Shown here in pieces: positions 47,600 to 59,165 of a stretch of 64,000 nucleotides of DNA (position 1 is the stretch's first letter; every line of letters starts with the position of its first letter). Origin of the DNA: Saturnia japonica (lineage: Eukaryota; Arthropoda; Insecta; Lepidoptera; Saturniidae); the NCBI GenBank assembly GCA_033032175.1, contig CM065325.1:11250930-11314929 (forward strand), in the 5' to 3' direction. The translations under genes and the position numbers were made by a program. The notes under the pieces are model-generated. The model was not told the origin of the DNA. It did not search any database and worked only from the letters and a program-made list of their open reading frames with translations.

Positions 47600-49300
47600 T
47601 TTATAAGTATCTAATAACTCGTAATTACGGATTTACGATTACTTCCGATTCTGAAATCACTAATATTAAATTCCAGTAGGCTAGTTGACTCTTTTTTGAA
47701 GTAAGTCTTAAATTACTTATTAATTATTATCCGATTAAAGGAAAAAAAATATTACCATATTTTTTAGGACTTCGAAAACTGCAAAACTTTATTTAAAAGT
47801 GTACTTTTTGTAAACAGGCGAATACGCTGTCAGCCATATTAGTCTATATTAAATACCTAAGTACTATAATATTATCTCTGCTGTGATGTCATACGGGTCG
47901 AAAATAAACATTTGACCTTTAGCAAACGTTCATCAATGTAAAAATCTCGATACTTTTTACGTCATTTAGGTCAATGTCAAGGCACAAATTAAGTACATAG
48001 CGAATTTCACTCGTATAAGATCCGACATGAAATTTGCTAGAGTCATATGACGTCACACCATGGTCAAAAAATTAAAAAGTCAAAGTTTACAAAAAAAAAT
48101 TCAATTGAAAATATTAATGTAGTCTTACACTTTTAATGTCTGAAATCGATAAAAATTTGTTTCTTAAGTCAAATACTATAGAATATATTAATTTATTGCG
48201 CCAAATTTCATATGAGTCAAGGAGCGAATTAAAGTAGCAACATATGAAATGTCATTTTACTTTATGAAATTTAAAAAAGGACTACTAAGTACAGCGATTT
48301 CTTTTGCGAGAAAAATATCCTAAATGTACCAACCTACCTAACATCAAATTTCGATTTTATAGCTCAGTAGTGGCATCTAGGTTGAAATGAACGGACCCCA
48401 GATTTATTTACTTACACTTAGGAAGCACAACACGCTGTTAGATTGTTTATTATCTAAGTAAGTAGTTATTTTCCAAAGACAGCTGCACTTGTGAGTTAGC
48501 CTCTTACTAAACTAAACGAGGAGTCATCGGCTATCTCGTCTCTAATCGCCTATACCTAATATTCGTGATATGATATTAATACCTTAATAGGTTATCAAAA
48601 GAACATAATTATTTCTGAGTCTTGTATCATACCTCTAAGATAATATAATTTTATATTAACATAATATTCTTAGTCAGTTCACTAAATAAAATGATTTTTT
48701 TATTATGTAAAAATACCTAAACACACAAAAGGGAGCAATAATCCATTATCATTTGCTTTTAATATGCAAATGCCCCTAACGCCATCTATCGAACGGAATA
48801 CTTAATTTTCTTTTTTGTTAATACTTTTTAATTTGATTGTTTATTTAGTTTAGGCATATTTATCGTTTAGCTACCTTAATACTTTTGCATACATATGTAC
48901 GTTTTAGCGTTAGTAAGTAATTTGTTAGCACCTAAAGTCGGTTACACAAGTTTATAATTTTTTTAGGTAGGTATAACATTTTTAATATTTAGTTAAAGTA
49001 GTCATGCTTAATTTTAGCATGTATTTTGCTACAAATAGCAAATATTGCGCGCTAATGCATGATTTTGCAAAATTTCTACTTGCTTCTAAGCTGGAACTAG
49101 GTACCTACTGAGGTTAAAAAATACCTAACAAATTTCTATGTGACTTATTTTAGAAAATTTAATTTTAAGAAGACGATAAGAGAAATTAAATGTTTGTACC
49201 TAACGCGAATTCTGTCGGTTTCCGTTTTTTTATCATAGCATCTACAGCATATTTGACAGCACTATGCCTGTTGGTATGCACAGTAATATTCTAAAAACAA
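47600..49300. other. no gene in 1.7 kb
   Basis: A+T-rich, with several TAGGTA words and one TAGGTACCTA (49098-49107). No repeat termini or coding motifs seen. Confidence 0.5.
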
Positions 49301-49301
49301 C

Positions 49302-49415
49302 AGTGACCATCGAAAAATCGACAATCCATCCAGATAGTCGCTGTCATGCCGACCTGCAAGGCTCTCGGTAGCTAGATTAGATATAAACTGGCCGATCCCT
49401 ATAGGTACGCAACAA
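49302..49415 (+). repeat. dispersed repeat family G copy
   Basis: GAAAAATCGACAATCCATCC, GCTGTCATGCCGACCTGCAA and CTCTCGGTAGCTAGATTAGA parallel 15793-15897. Confidence 0.5.
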
Positions 49416-49439
49416 ACCGACAAACAAAAAGAGAGCCGC

Positions 49440-49990
49440 TGTTGCAGCCGCGTAATTTAAAACCATCACAAATTAAAGTCGGTAGGATATAGTTTCACTT
49501 TAATTATTTTTGTCGTCTCTAAGACTTAATATCCAGTAAGGGTTGTTTTTCGTTTTATCGTTGTCACCGACATGACAGTCTCGTTGCAAAACTCTCTCGC
49601 CTCATCAACCACAAACTCCAGAATCGAGTAAGTAGGAACCATCAGGCCAGTGTGTGTACAGTGGGTGCGTGCAGGCTCAGGAACGTCGCATATACATATC
49701 TTAAAACTTGTTGGCGCCGATCAGCAATTATAAAAGAACGCAGCACCAGTGAGTTGGTGTTTTATTTCGAACACAATTCTTTCGCTGGATATTCCCATGG
49801 AATTCGAATATTTGTTGGTCCCATAATCGCGGGGAACAACCAGCCGCTGTAGTTAAGAGGATTTTCACTATGTGCTTGGAAGGTCAGCTACAGGTCCCTA
49901 CCATCCCACTTAATTACTGGATATACACCGCCTAATCCCGGAACCCGAGACGCTTATGAGTGCCGCTATGACGAGTTACAACTGGTGTAT
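49440..49990. other. G+C-richer stretch, unassigned
   Basis: This 550-bp segment is less A+T-rich than its flanks and may be a decayed mobile element or single-copy sequence. A minus frame containing CSPRLWDQQIFEFHG and THWCCVLL is short, with no recognised family. The 66-codon plus frame (49652-49852) is equally anonymous. Confidence 0.25.
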
Positions 49991-50227
49991 GGGTTTTAAT
50001 ACAATCGGAAGCAATTGTTGATAGTAATTGCACTTGGTTAAATCATGGGTACATTTTAAGCACATCAATGTTTTGAAATAATTTAGTTACATTAATATAA
50101 ATAAAGTAAATAAATGCTTAGCATTTGAACTCAAAATATTAATTTATATTGTGATAAATAAGCTAATTTCTAAATACGTAATTCCCTCTTTTCCCTTTCA
50201 TATCATAACAACCACACGCGCTGGGCT

Positions 50228-50370
50228 TTGAAGCAACAGATTTACGTTAACCTTCATCTAGGCATGAATAAGCAAAGCCACTTCTTATCTATCCGTATTG
50301 TGGAGCTGTGCAACAGTCTCCCGGGTAGTATGATCTCTCTTTCAAAAATACGTGATTTTTTTCACACTAA
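50228..50370 (+). pseudogene. LINE ORF2 C-terminus remnant
   Basis: The open frame contains SHFLSIRIVELCNSLPGSM followed by ISLSKIRDFF. This fits the pattern FFSxRVVxxWNxLPxxVVxAxSxxxFK from the extreme C-terminus of CR1/Jockey-type reverse transcriptases, with the invariant W changed to C (TGC for TGG). The frame then runs into a Helitron in the opposite orientation at 50365. Confidence 0.55.
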
Positions 50371-50676
50371 GGACCAATATCATTGTAGACCATTATATTT
50401 CCGTATCATCAACAATTACGCCAGCGCACGCGGTTAAAGCAGTTTGGGAGGGCCTCGACTTCAGACTTACATAACAGAAATCAATATTTAATTAAGGCTA
50501 GCTTGGATTTATAGCATAATGTTATATAACCTATACTATTCCTCGTGAGTCTGGCTATCATATAAAAAAACGATTTTTCGAATCCGACTGGTAGTTCCAG
50601 AGATTAGATTGTTTAAATAAATAAACAAAAAGACTATTCCGCTTTATTATATCAGTATAATTTTATAGATTATAAA
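50365..50676 (-). mobile_element. Helitron-like element, long subfamily
   Basis: ATTACGCCAGCGCACGCGGT, then ACTGGTAGTTCCAGAGATTA and AAATAAATAAACAAAAAGAC match the second part of 10820-11320. Its CTAG-proximal half is missing, replaced by the LINE remnant. Confidence 0.6.
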
Positions 50677-50677
50677 T

Positions 50678-50793
50678 TTGACACCCTTGACCATGTAGCC
50701 ACGCATTCGCGGCTGAGTGCCCTAAGTGCTGGCCTCCAAGCCCGGTGAAGCCCGGTCTGAGGCTCCAGGGCCCTTATTGCTAACAGTATATAC
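50678..50793 (+). repeat. dispersed repeat family D, 3' part
   Basis: TTGACACCCTTGACCATGTA, CGCGGCTGAGTGCCCTAAGT and TTGCTAACAGTATA match the right third of 61600-62052. Confidence 0.6.
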
Positions 50794-51117
50794 ATCTCTT
50801 AAATAAAATGAGTAAGTATAAGTAAAATTACGGGATGTAAATAATTACTACCTAGATACCTACGTAATAAATGCGTGCGGAGCCGCGGGAATACCGCCAG
50901 CTGGTTAATAAATCTATAAAGAAATACCATGGTTAAGGATTTTGTCATGGTCAACTATGCGCCAATGAAAAACATTACAAAGTGAAAAGATAAACTGAAA
51001 CCATTGTAGAACTGAGGGCACAATACTCCTCTTTTAAAATGATCCTAACAAATAAGTCCTACTTACTTATTTACCAAAAATATCGAGTATCCAAAAGTTA
51101 CGGGCCACTATAATATA

Positions 51118-51425
51118 CACGTTGTGTCCCACGGTTTCACCCGTGTTAAATTTATTCGATCCACTCTAAACCGTGCCGCAAACGCACCCGTGTAGCCTAT
51201 TGTTGTTCTCACTTCCCGTACCTATTTGCATACAGCTTTCCAAATTACTTAACGTTCATAGTTACTGCTCCACTCCTTAGTGTTGTAGCGTAAAGATATA
51301 TGTATCGCCTATAACCTTCCTCAATAAATAAACTATAGAATTCATAAAGATTTTTTCAAATCTGACTGGTAGATATGTACTTCCAGATATTATCGCGTTC
51401 AAATAAACATCCTCTTGAGGTTTAA
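51118..51425 (-). mobile_element. Helitron-like element
   Basis: It opens CACGTTGTGTCCCACGGTTT and CACCCGTGTTAAATTTATTC, continues AACGCACCCGTGTAGCC, GTTACTGCTCCACTCCTTAG, and ends near TATCGCGTTCAAATAAACAT. It aligns with 6515-6780 over the second half. Confidence 0.6.
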
Positions 51426-51429
51426 TGTT

Positions 51430-52135
51430 AATGCCTATAGATAAAATGGTAGAAATATTAAATTACTTTGTAAATATATCATCTATTATATTCTATTGCC
51501 TAAATAATCTTGACCAATAGTCGTAGAGTTCCGCCCACATCTTAACCTGACCCACTTTCTTAGAAGTTTAGATGTGCCGCGCCCACCCATTCCGTCCACC
51601 CATGTCATTGCATACGCCTACCATTTGTCCTTAGCAAATCAGAATATAAACACTATTTATTCATATTATTAAGTAACTTAAAAATCAAGAAAATGTTAAA
51701 CAAAAGAATGCAAATAATCAAATACCTAATTATTTTTGTTTTTTCTCTTATTTAATTTTACCTACATTTAATTTTGCAATTTACAATTCATAAGATTGCT
51801 ACAGGCTGTTTATAATTTTTACCTTTTTTTTACTTGCTACAGTCTTAATAATCGTGTAGTCTCGGAGTGGAGGGACAACAGATAAGGAGGAATTACAAAT
51901 GAATACAGTGTTCATACAAATTATAAAAGTAATTTAATAACTGTAAATAATACTAAGACTTGGTTTTCGAAATCAGTAAAGAAGTAAGTAGACGAAGATG
52001 GCTTTTAAGGAAGTATATCTACCTAACGACCTAAGAGTACTACCTAATATTCGAAAAACGTATTACCTACTATATTTATAATTAGCGATCACCCGCGACT
52101 GAGTTCGTGTTAATAATAAAAAAAAAACACTTCAA
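51430..52135. other. no gene in 0.7 kb
   Basis: A+T-rich without recognised features. Confidence 0.5.
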
Positions 52136-52136
52136 T

Positions 52137-52460
52137 TTAGGCCCTAAGAAGGCACTCATAAAAGTCAAAACATTACAACCGGTTCAGAAAACATACCAGT
52201 CATCGTGAAGACCCGGTAAGGAACTCGATCAGGTTTTCTTTTTCTTTTCAACCCTTATTAATTTCAGTTAATAATCATAATATTAATAAGTAATCTAGTG
52301 GATGCATAGAGAAGAAGTATTCGAGACATCACTATCATTTACATAATGATCCACCCTATAATAACCTTTTGACTATAAAATCTGCTTGACGTGGTCCTGG
52401 AACATTCTGTCCAGCAAATCAGTAGGTAATGTGTTGTGGGATCTTATTAAAAAACTAACA
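52137..52460 (+). repeat. dispersed repeat family A copy
   Basis: TTTAGGCCCTAAGAAGGCAC, CCGGTTCAGAAAACATACCA, GTCATCGTGAAGACCCGGTA, AGTGGATGCATAGAGAAGAA and ATAATGATCCACCCTATAAT in family order. Confidence 0.65.
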
Positions 52461-52666
52461 CTAGGTAAATAGGTAGATATTCAATATGCCTATACCTAAA
52501 CTCTATTATATCAATGAGCCTGGACCTAGCATACAATCAGTGTAATAATTTCTAGAATAGTCCTATCAGTAGTTCCAGAATAGCTCTTAAAAACAAAAAT
52601 TCAAACTCTCAAGGTTTATCTCATAGTGTATGTAGGTATACCTAATAGTATTTTATGGCCACATAC

Positions 52667-52729
52667 TCACCTGATCATAACTAACGATGTGGCCCGAGAT
52701 GGTAGCATGCTAAGCCTAGTGTAAGAAAT
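52667..52729 (-). mobile_element. SINE family B fragment
   Basis: CTCACCTGATCATAACTAAC and GATGTGGCCCGAGATGGTAG then CATGCTAAGCCTAGTG are the reverse of the 3' end of the family B SINE. Confidence 0.6.
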
Positions 52730-52734
52730 TGTAA

Positions 52735-54280
52735 ATAATAGTGAGAAAATGAAATTTGAAGTAACTATATTACATAGAGAGCAAACAATGCCGCGACGCG
52801 TCCAACTTTTCAAATTAGAAGCAACTGGTGTCATCTATGTTTCTTTAAATTATATTAATATAATTCTAGTCTGTCTTTTCAGTGATAGGTGTCGCGTCTC
52901 AGTAACATTAAAGTAAATAGTTTTACTAAAGTTGTCTCTTAAGCGAGTTTCTAAACTGATATCTAACAAAATTCTGGTAACAAATTTGTATTTACACCGT
53001 ATCTATTAGTACCAAATATAAAACTAATAATTACCTTGTAACGCCCTCTAACTTAAAACCTCTAAACGAATTACTGATCATGCGCTTGCGCCATCATTAT
53101 TATTGCCATCTATGGGATATTATGGAACTACATTCATAGTATACTGGTAATCGTTAACATAATTTATTTCTCATTGAAAACTGTAGATGTCACTAAAAAT
53201 AGTCTGTTCAAAATATTTTGTATGTTAGGAGCTATTCAATTAATACGTAAGCAGGCTTTTACAACTTTTTCTTACTTTTGCTGACAAAGGAAATCCGTTA
53301 GGGCGACTTGCGTAACATGTTTAAACATGATTAAAGTTTGACTAAACGCATTTAAAGTGGTTTAAAATCAAATTAGCGTCTTGCCTATAGAAAAATTACC
53401 TAGTTGCTAAATATGTTTAACGAACTGTCAAAGTTTAATAGCCAAAAATGGCTATTTAGCGCCGCTAAACACGTTTATGTGACTCCTTCGTTTTTAAAAA
53501 TACAAATTATCTATAAAAATTGTGGGATTATAGGAGAATAGAGACATCAAAAGGGTCAGTGTGGTATTAAAACTTTTACCACATTTCTCACTCACATATT
53601 AATAGAAGAATTGCACTATTTTCCTGTTAATCAATTGATTTTGACAGACAACAAACAATGAAATCCAACTATGCACGTTTCATTGTGTAGGTATACTATA
53701 AGCGTAAGTTTATATGTCATTGTGCTTTTTGGGTAAAGAAACTCGTCAAAATCTGAAACGGAACGCTGAGACTGAATAATCGACTCGCTAATTATGTTTA
53801 ACTAAATCAGCGCACTGTACCTATGTCTGGTGCAAGATGACCCTAAATGCGTTTATGATATATCCATATATGGGGCTAACTGTATTTAACTAATTTTGTT
53901 TAGCAGTGAGTTATATGAAATGTTGCCAAGGGAATAATAATATTTTAATTATTGTATACCGAATTTCTTTACATGTTTCTTACTAGAGATAAATGGGAGT
54001 TCCGAAAATCGACTTGTAAATGTAGGTAGGTACCTACCGATGTTTTCACTAGGACAGCTTGGAAAAAGAGAAATATTTTGTAAAAGTTTTGAAAGAATTC
54101 TTAACTATTATCATAATATTATGGGGGTGGGGGAGTTCATAATTTTCTTAAATTTACTTACACGTGAGGTTAAAATCATTGAAAGTTTTATTACGTAAGG
54201 TGATATTATGTTTTGATTGATTTTAATGATAAAATTTTAAATGATTTTTTTATTCAATCTTTTTCAAACTTATATTTTTA
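52735..54280. other. no gene; small hairpin
   Basis: A+T-rich. AATAGCCA at 53437-53444 pairs perfectly with TGGCTATT at 53449-53456 across AAAA. A TAGGTACCTA site is at 54027-54036. Words resembling GCTAAACACGTTTATG and ATGCGTTTATGATATA recur in 53300-53900 without clear pattern. Confidence 0.5.
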
Positions 54281-54282
54281 CA

Positions 54283-54690
54283 GCTTCACCGTGGCTTGGG
54301 GGCGAACGCTTGAGGCACTCATCTGCCAAAGCGTGGCAACACACTCAAGGGTGTCAAAGCGGTCGAACCTCGGCTTGGGTTGTTGCCGTAGTTGCAATAA
54401 GTCGCGAACTGGCTAATTTCCTATCGTAGAAATTTGATCTAAATAAAAATATACATAATTATATAGGTATATGTTCCTGCCTCCTGTGACATGTGTATAT
54501 ATATGTACCTATTTAGTGATCTGTCAATTTTTGTCTAAAGTAACTAGTACAAATAAAGAAAAAAAGGTCTCTTACAGATCCTGTTTGTACCTGTGTGGTG
54601 TGGACGAGTGTGGGGTGCAGTGTAATGGTGTCTGTTGCTTGCTAGTGAACGCAAGTGCAGTGTCACTGTATACAGTATAGATACTATAGT
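54283..54690 (-). repeat. dispersed repeat family D copy
   Basis: In reverse it parallels 61600-62052: CACACAGGTACAAACAGGAT, a pyrimidine run, AGATCACTAAATAGGTACAT, the GGAGGCAGGAACAT word, then GTTGCCGCAACTACGG-type and GAACCTCGGC parts ending at TTGCCACGCTTTGG. The last third (CTTAAGCGC...AACAGTAT) is lost. The four frames of 62-69 codons here are spurious. Confidence 0.55.
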
Positions 54691-55115
54691 ATCCACCTTC
54701 ACCTGATGGTAAGAAATGTAGGTACGCTTCAAGAAAAATGGTCCCCTTACTAAAATGTAAGTTTGTAGACAATCTTTACCGTTATGCTAATTTACAAACT
54801 CACCACAATTCTATTAATAGGTAGATATCTACAGGCTATCGGTTGTAAGCGAGATACTATCATAAATTTCTAAGTGTATCATAATTTACGAAACTTGTTA
54901 CTCAAAACCGTTGTAAATATTAGGTATACTGCCAATAACAATTATTGTACAAAAGTTTTAATCCGCGAGTTGATTGTATGTTTAAAAATTAAAGTAATTT
55001 ATTGAGTAATATTGGTCTATAGATAAAAAGCCTAAACCAACACAAATGTGGAAGAAGTACTTGTATATTTAATTAGTTTTCCCTTTGGAATATTAATATC
55101 TTTTGTATGTCAGTC

Positions 55116-55315
55116 ATGTGATTTGAAACACCAATTAGAAAACGTGACCCCACTATTCGGGAACTATGAACGTTAGACTCTTTTCTGTAAGTTATCACAT
55201 TTGTCACTATTATCATAGAAAATGACATAGAAAATGAATGATGAAATCACGGGACCATAATGCTAAATTTTGTGGCGTATTTTCTATTTGAATAAAAAAA
55301 ATATTCAAAGGTATT
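55116..55315 (+). repeat. dispersed repeat family C copy
   Basis: GATTTGAAACACCAATTAGA, ACGTTAGACTCTTTTCTGTA, ATCACATTTGTCAC and GTGGCGTATTTTCTATTTG match 41740-41960. Confidence 0.6.
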
Positions 55316-55392
55316 ATTTTCAAAATAATATAAAGCGTTTAAAACAACTTTCCGTCAATTCTCGGATTGTCTCTATATCAAAATCACTTAAT

Positions 55393-55735
55393 TTAAGTCC
55401 TAAGAAAGTACTTATGAGTGTGAAAACACTGCCCCCGGTTGGAAAAATATCCCAGTTACCAAGAAAAGTCGGTAAGAAACTCGATGTGCCTTACAAAAAA
55501 TACTACTTATTTATAATTATTAATGGATGTACAGAGAGGGAGTCAATTTCAGGCATCATTATCATCAACGTAATAATCCGCCCTATATCTAATAGATGAT
55601 ACTTACCCTTTCGACAATAAAATTTACTCTTCGTGATTCTCGAACTTATTGTCGCGGCAAATCGGCAATGTGCCCAGAAAATTGCTTGCAGAATCTTACA
55701 CACAATTAGCTAAAATAAATTTCTCTTAGTCTAAA
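55393..55735 (+). repeat. dispersed repeat family A copy
   Basis: TTTAAGTCCTAAGAAAGTAC, CCCCGGTTGGAAAAATATCC, GGTAAGAAACTCGATG, ATGGATGTACAGAGAGGGAG and CGTAATAATCCGCCCTATAT follow the family order, ending near TTGCAGAATCTTACACACAA. The 109-codon frame 55270-55599 spans families C and A and is an accident of the repeats. Confidence 0.65.
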
Positions 55736-55739
55736 ACTA

Positions 55740-57215
55740 GGATACATGAACAATCGATCGGAAGAGCTTTCCAAGTCGATCGCAGGAATCTCCGAAAAGT
55801 ATTAAATTAAATACTTTAAAAATGGCAAATTTGACTTTAAAATGTTAAGCCATTTCATAAGCACTGTGTTTCATTCTTTCATAACAGTAGTTTGGCAGTT
55901 AATCACTTGTTACCTAAATATTTTGGGGTTACCTACTATTAATTAACTTATAAAGGAAAGAAGAGAAGGAGAGAACTTAACTGCACTCCTTATTATCTGA
56001 ATATATCAACACATATTAGCTACCGATAACTAACGATAGACACAAGTAAAACATGTTCTAAATATATTCAAAAAATATGTTATAGGCACTACGATATTAA
56101 ACAGATCAATAATTAGAAAACAATAAGAAATAAGCGCTAAACACTAACATTTTCAACATCTCTCTTTGTTTACCACAACTAAATTTACTACAAATTATAC
56201 ATAGCTTATGAACTTTATTTGATTTGATTGAAGATTTATTGAACATTTCAAACAAAAAAAACTTTTTTCTATTAAATTATTTTTTAACCAAACTTTTTCT
56301 TCTAATAAACCTTAATTGTCGGGCACTTTTTGTAGCAATAGGTAATTTATATTACCTACTCGATCAATCGAAATAAAAATATGTCAAAAGCATGTTAGAC
56401 ATACACACACACACATAAAATACGTCTACAGTAAAAACTAAAAAGAAAAATATAACATTATAAGGTAACAAGCAAAATAAAAAATCAAAACAACTAATAA
56501 AAATAAATTTATTAAATAAAACAATAACAAAATAAATAAAAACTTATAAATAAATGAACAATAAGCTTATTTCTAAAATAATAATATAAAATTAGAATCT
56601 ATGTAACATCACACCGTTGTCAACGCGTCTGCGACGGGCAGATGCAAGTGTTAGCATAAAAACTGATTTTGCCTTGTTGAATACAATTAAATTAAAATAA
56701 TGTAATCAGAGCTACAATAATAATTTGCAATTATAAAAAAAAAAGAAAAAAAGTTTAGCGCTATAATTCTATCAACCTTGTTTCTGAAAGTTCTTCTTTA
56801 CAGCACGACTGTCCGGATAAACACAATAAGTCCAGCTTGCACACTATGTTAAAGTTATTCTGGTAGTCTGTTGTTTATTTATAACTAATTACTTAATATT
56901 ATTTCAACGCTTAATTATTTATTCGTACGCGCTCTCGACTTCTTGCTAGTTAAGAAAAATAAATTCTCAAATAAAAATATTCTCAGTAACGGCCAAAAGT
57001 TTTTTTAATCTCTTTTCAAAAAGGTAACTGACGTAAATATCAAAAATTTTGCAAAACTTTTAATTTTTGTCTCCACTGCCAACAGTTTAGGTTAAAAAAT
57101 TTAAGGAGGGGGTTTAGCCTAAAATATTTTCAATTAGATGTGGTTATTAAAATTTAGTAGTATTATTTAATTTTGTAATATTAAAATTTATAATCACAAG
57201 AGCACGAGGAACGTG
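55740..57215. other. repeat-poor, no gene seen
   Basis: A+T-rich, with a short (CA)n run at 56402-56415. No recognisable mobile-element termini, in contrast to the rest of the window. Confidence 0.5.
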
Positions 57216-57217
57216 TA

Positions 57218-57430
57218 TTACGTCGCGCGGCCCGGCCGGCCGGCGCGACTCCAGACGGACGACTGAGACGTAGCTGCGACCCGCTGCTCCGTCACCCGAG
57301 CCTAACCCATCCCCCTCTCGCGCTGTTGGGCCCCACTACCCGCCCGCCCTGGGGCCGACTTCGTTACGAGCCACTTGTAATCTCCTCGCGATTTTTCCGC
57401 CTAAGACAAATTAGGCGGGCTCTCTCCATC
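57218..57430. promoter_or_regulatory. G+C-rich CpG island, candidate promoter or non-coding exon
   Basis: About 210 bases with very high G+C and many CG dinucleotides (GGCCCGGCCGGCCGGCGCGA, CCCGCCCGCCCTGGGGCCGA) are flanked by strongly A+T-rich DNA. On the minus strand TCAGTCG at about 57263-57269 fits the arthropod initiator TCAGT. No frame across the island stays open on either strand for a convincing exon, and no TATA box is adjacent. It may be the start region of a gene outside the window or an unmethylated regulatory island. Confidence 0.3.
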
Positions 57431-57434
57431 TCGG

Positions 57435-59105
57435 CCGCACTTTGGGCGGTTTCTTAGACTTTAGGACGTTTGTATTCACGCCTTACCGATCATTTGAAAA
57501 GAAACGAAAGTTTTAGAATTTAAAATTTACGAATATTTGTATTATTATTTTTAATACATGTAAGTAGCTCATATTGTATATATGTTTTATGTTATAATTT
57601 ATGTTGTATTTATTTTTCAATAGGTATTATGTTACAAACCCTGTTATTTTTCTCGAACATTTCCATCTAAAGGCTTCCTAGAGAGGATTACTACTAGCAA
57701 ATAAGGTCACCCTTTGTGTCTAGGTAACAAATCACATAATTTGATACGTTTAATCTGGAACTATAATCGACTAAGTACACAAAAGTGTAAAATATATTCT
57801 CGTAAATTTCTTTCAGTATCAACCGCAACCACACGGAATTATCTAAAAAAAATTCGACCTGATCTATATAAATTCACACATATTTTTATGTTTTGTAATA
57901 TAAATTATGTCGCGAAACTGATGTTACCGAGGCAGCTGATTTATTTTAAAATGGCATTTAATTGTCACGTTCGCTTTCGCCGGTGTCGAGTTGAGTTAAT
58001 AATTGTAAATAACATTCAATCTTTCGTAAAAAATCCACGGTAATGGTTAACCCAACAATAACAATGAGGGATGTGTTCGATTGAACATTGGAACTTCACT
58101 GTGAAAAATGAGGTCGCACACATGAGATCGGAATGTTTCTTTTTTTTTCCAAAATTCTTTCTCTTTCGTAAGCTTTAGTGTACCTACTGTTATATGTATC
58201 ATTTAAAATTGGAAGACTACCTTCAAATAGTTAGAAAATAAATTATTTGATATTATCGGTATCTCTAGAACCGTTTTTAACGCGTCAATTAAAAAAAAAG
58301 TAAAACATTTTACTTTCTTTGTATAGCATATTTTATGGATTTATTTTTGTTTTGTCCGTGCCTTTTGTCAATAAATAATGAATAAACATAAGCAGAATTT
58401 TATGTTTTTTGTATTGTATTTCCTATACCTATTGTTTATTATATGTATTCTACACCACAATGAGATAGTTTGAATTTCAAATTTATCAGGTACAAATGCG
58501 TTATCTGACTACACCGGGTCATTAAAAAATATAATAGGTAGTTAGCCCAGTGGATATTAAAATCGTACACTCCATATTAATTTGTGAAAACAACTCCATA
58601 TCTATAATAGTTACGCTTAATTAAACTATAAAAATCTTAATAAAATAGATGACTTAGATATGAATATTTGTTTTATAAATATTTAATTTATATATAAGAC
58701 GCATAATAATTTGAATTTAAGATTTTTTAAATATTTATGCTATTAATAATTTATGCTATAATTATTATATTTATTAGATAGTTTGTATGCTCTACATGCG
58801 TAGGTAGTAGTAATATTGGAAAAATTTATAAACTTGTTTTTCGGTATTATTTTACTGACATATTAGATATTTCTTAACATCGTAAGATACATTATTAACA
58901 CCGCATGATTCTTACTAACATTGCGATGTACATGTATTTACAAAAGTTATTATAAAAATGTATACAATGTTTTAATTAGCTTTCGTATCTCGAGGGTTTT
59001 TTTTAATTCACATGTCTGTGAAAAATTGTTCTGCGTTGTATCTCGTTGATATGTAAATTGTAAACAGTTGAATCCGAGAGCCGAGTGAAAATTAATATGC
59101 TTCTT
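57435..59105. other. repeat-poor, no gene seen
   Basis: A+T-rich with low-complexity tracts. The 109-codon frame 57714-58043 has no domain or coding signature. Confidence 0.5.
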
Positions 59106-59107
59106 TT

Positions 59108-59165
59108 ATCAGGAGAGCGGTCCGGCAGCTGACGTCGCGCCGCGTCCGACTGGGGTCGTCGACTC
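59108..59165. promoter_or_regulatory. short G+C-rich island
   Basis: AGGAGAGCGGTCCGGCAGCT, GACGTCGCGCCGCGTCCGAC within A+T-rich DNA, containing the palindrome GACGTC. Function unknown; listed because it lies between two larger islands. Confidence 0.2.

Noticed and set aside
55270..55599. 109-codon plus-strand open frame
   Set aside because: It spans dispersed repeat families C and A, whose other copies do not keep the frame.
57714..58043. 109-codon plus-strand open frame
   Set aside because: No motif, A+T-driven composition, no upstream promoter or neighbours.
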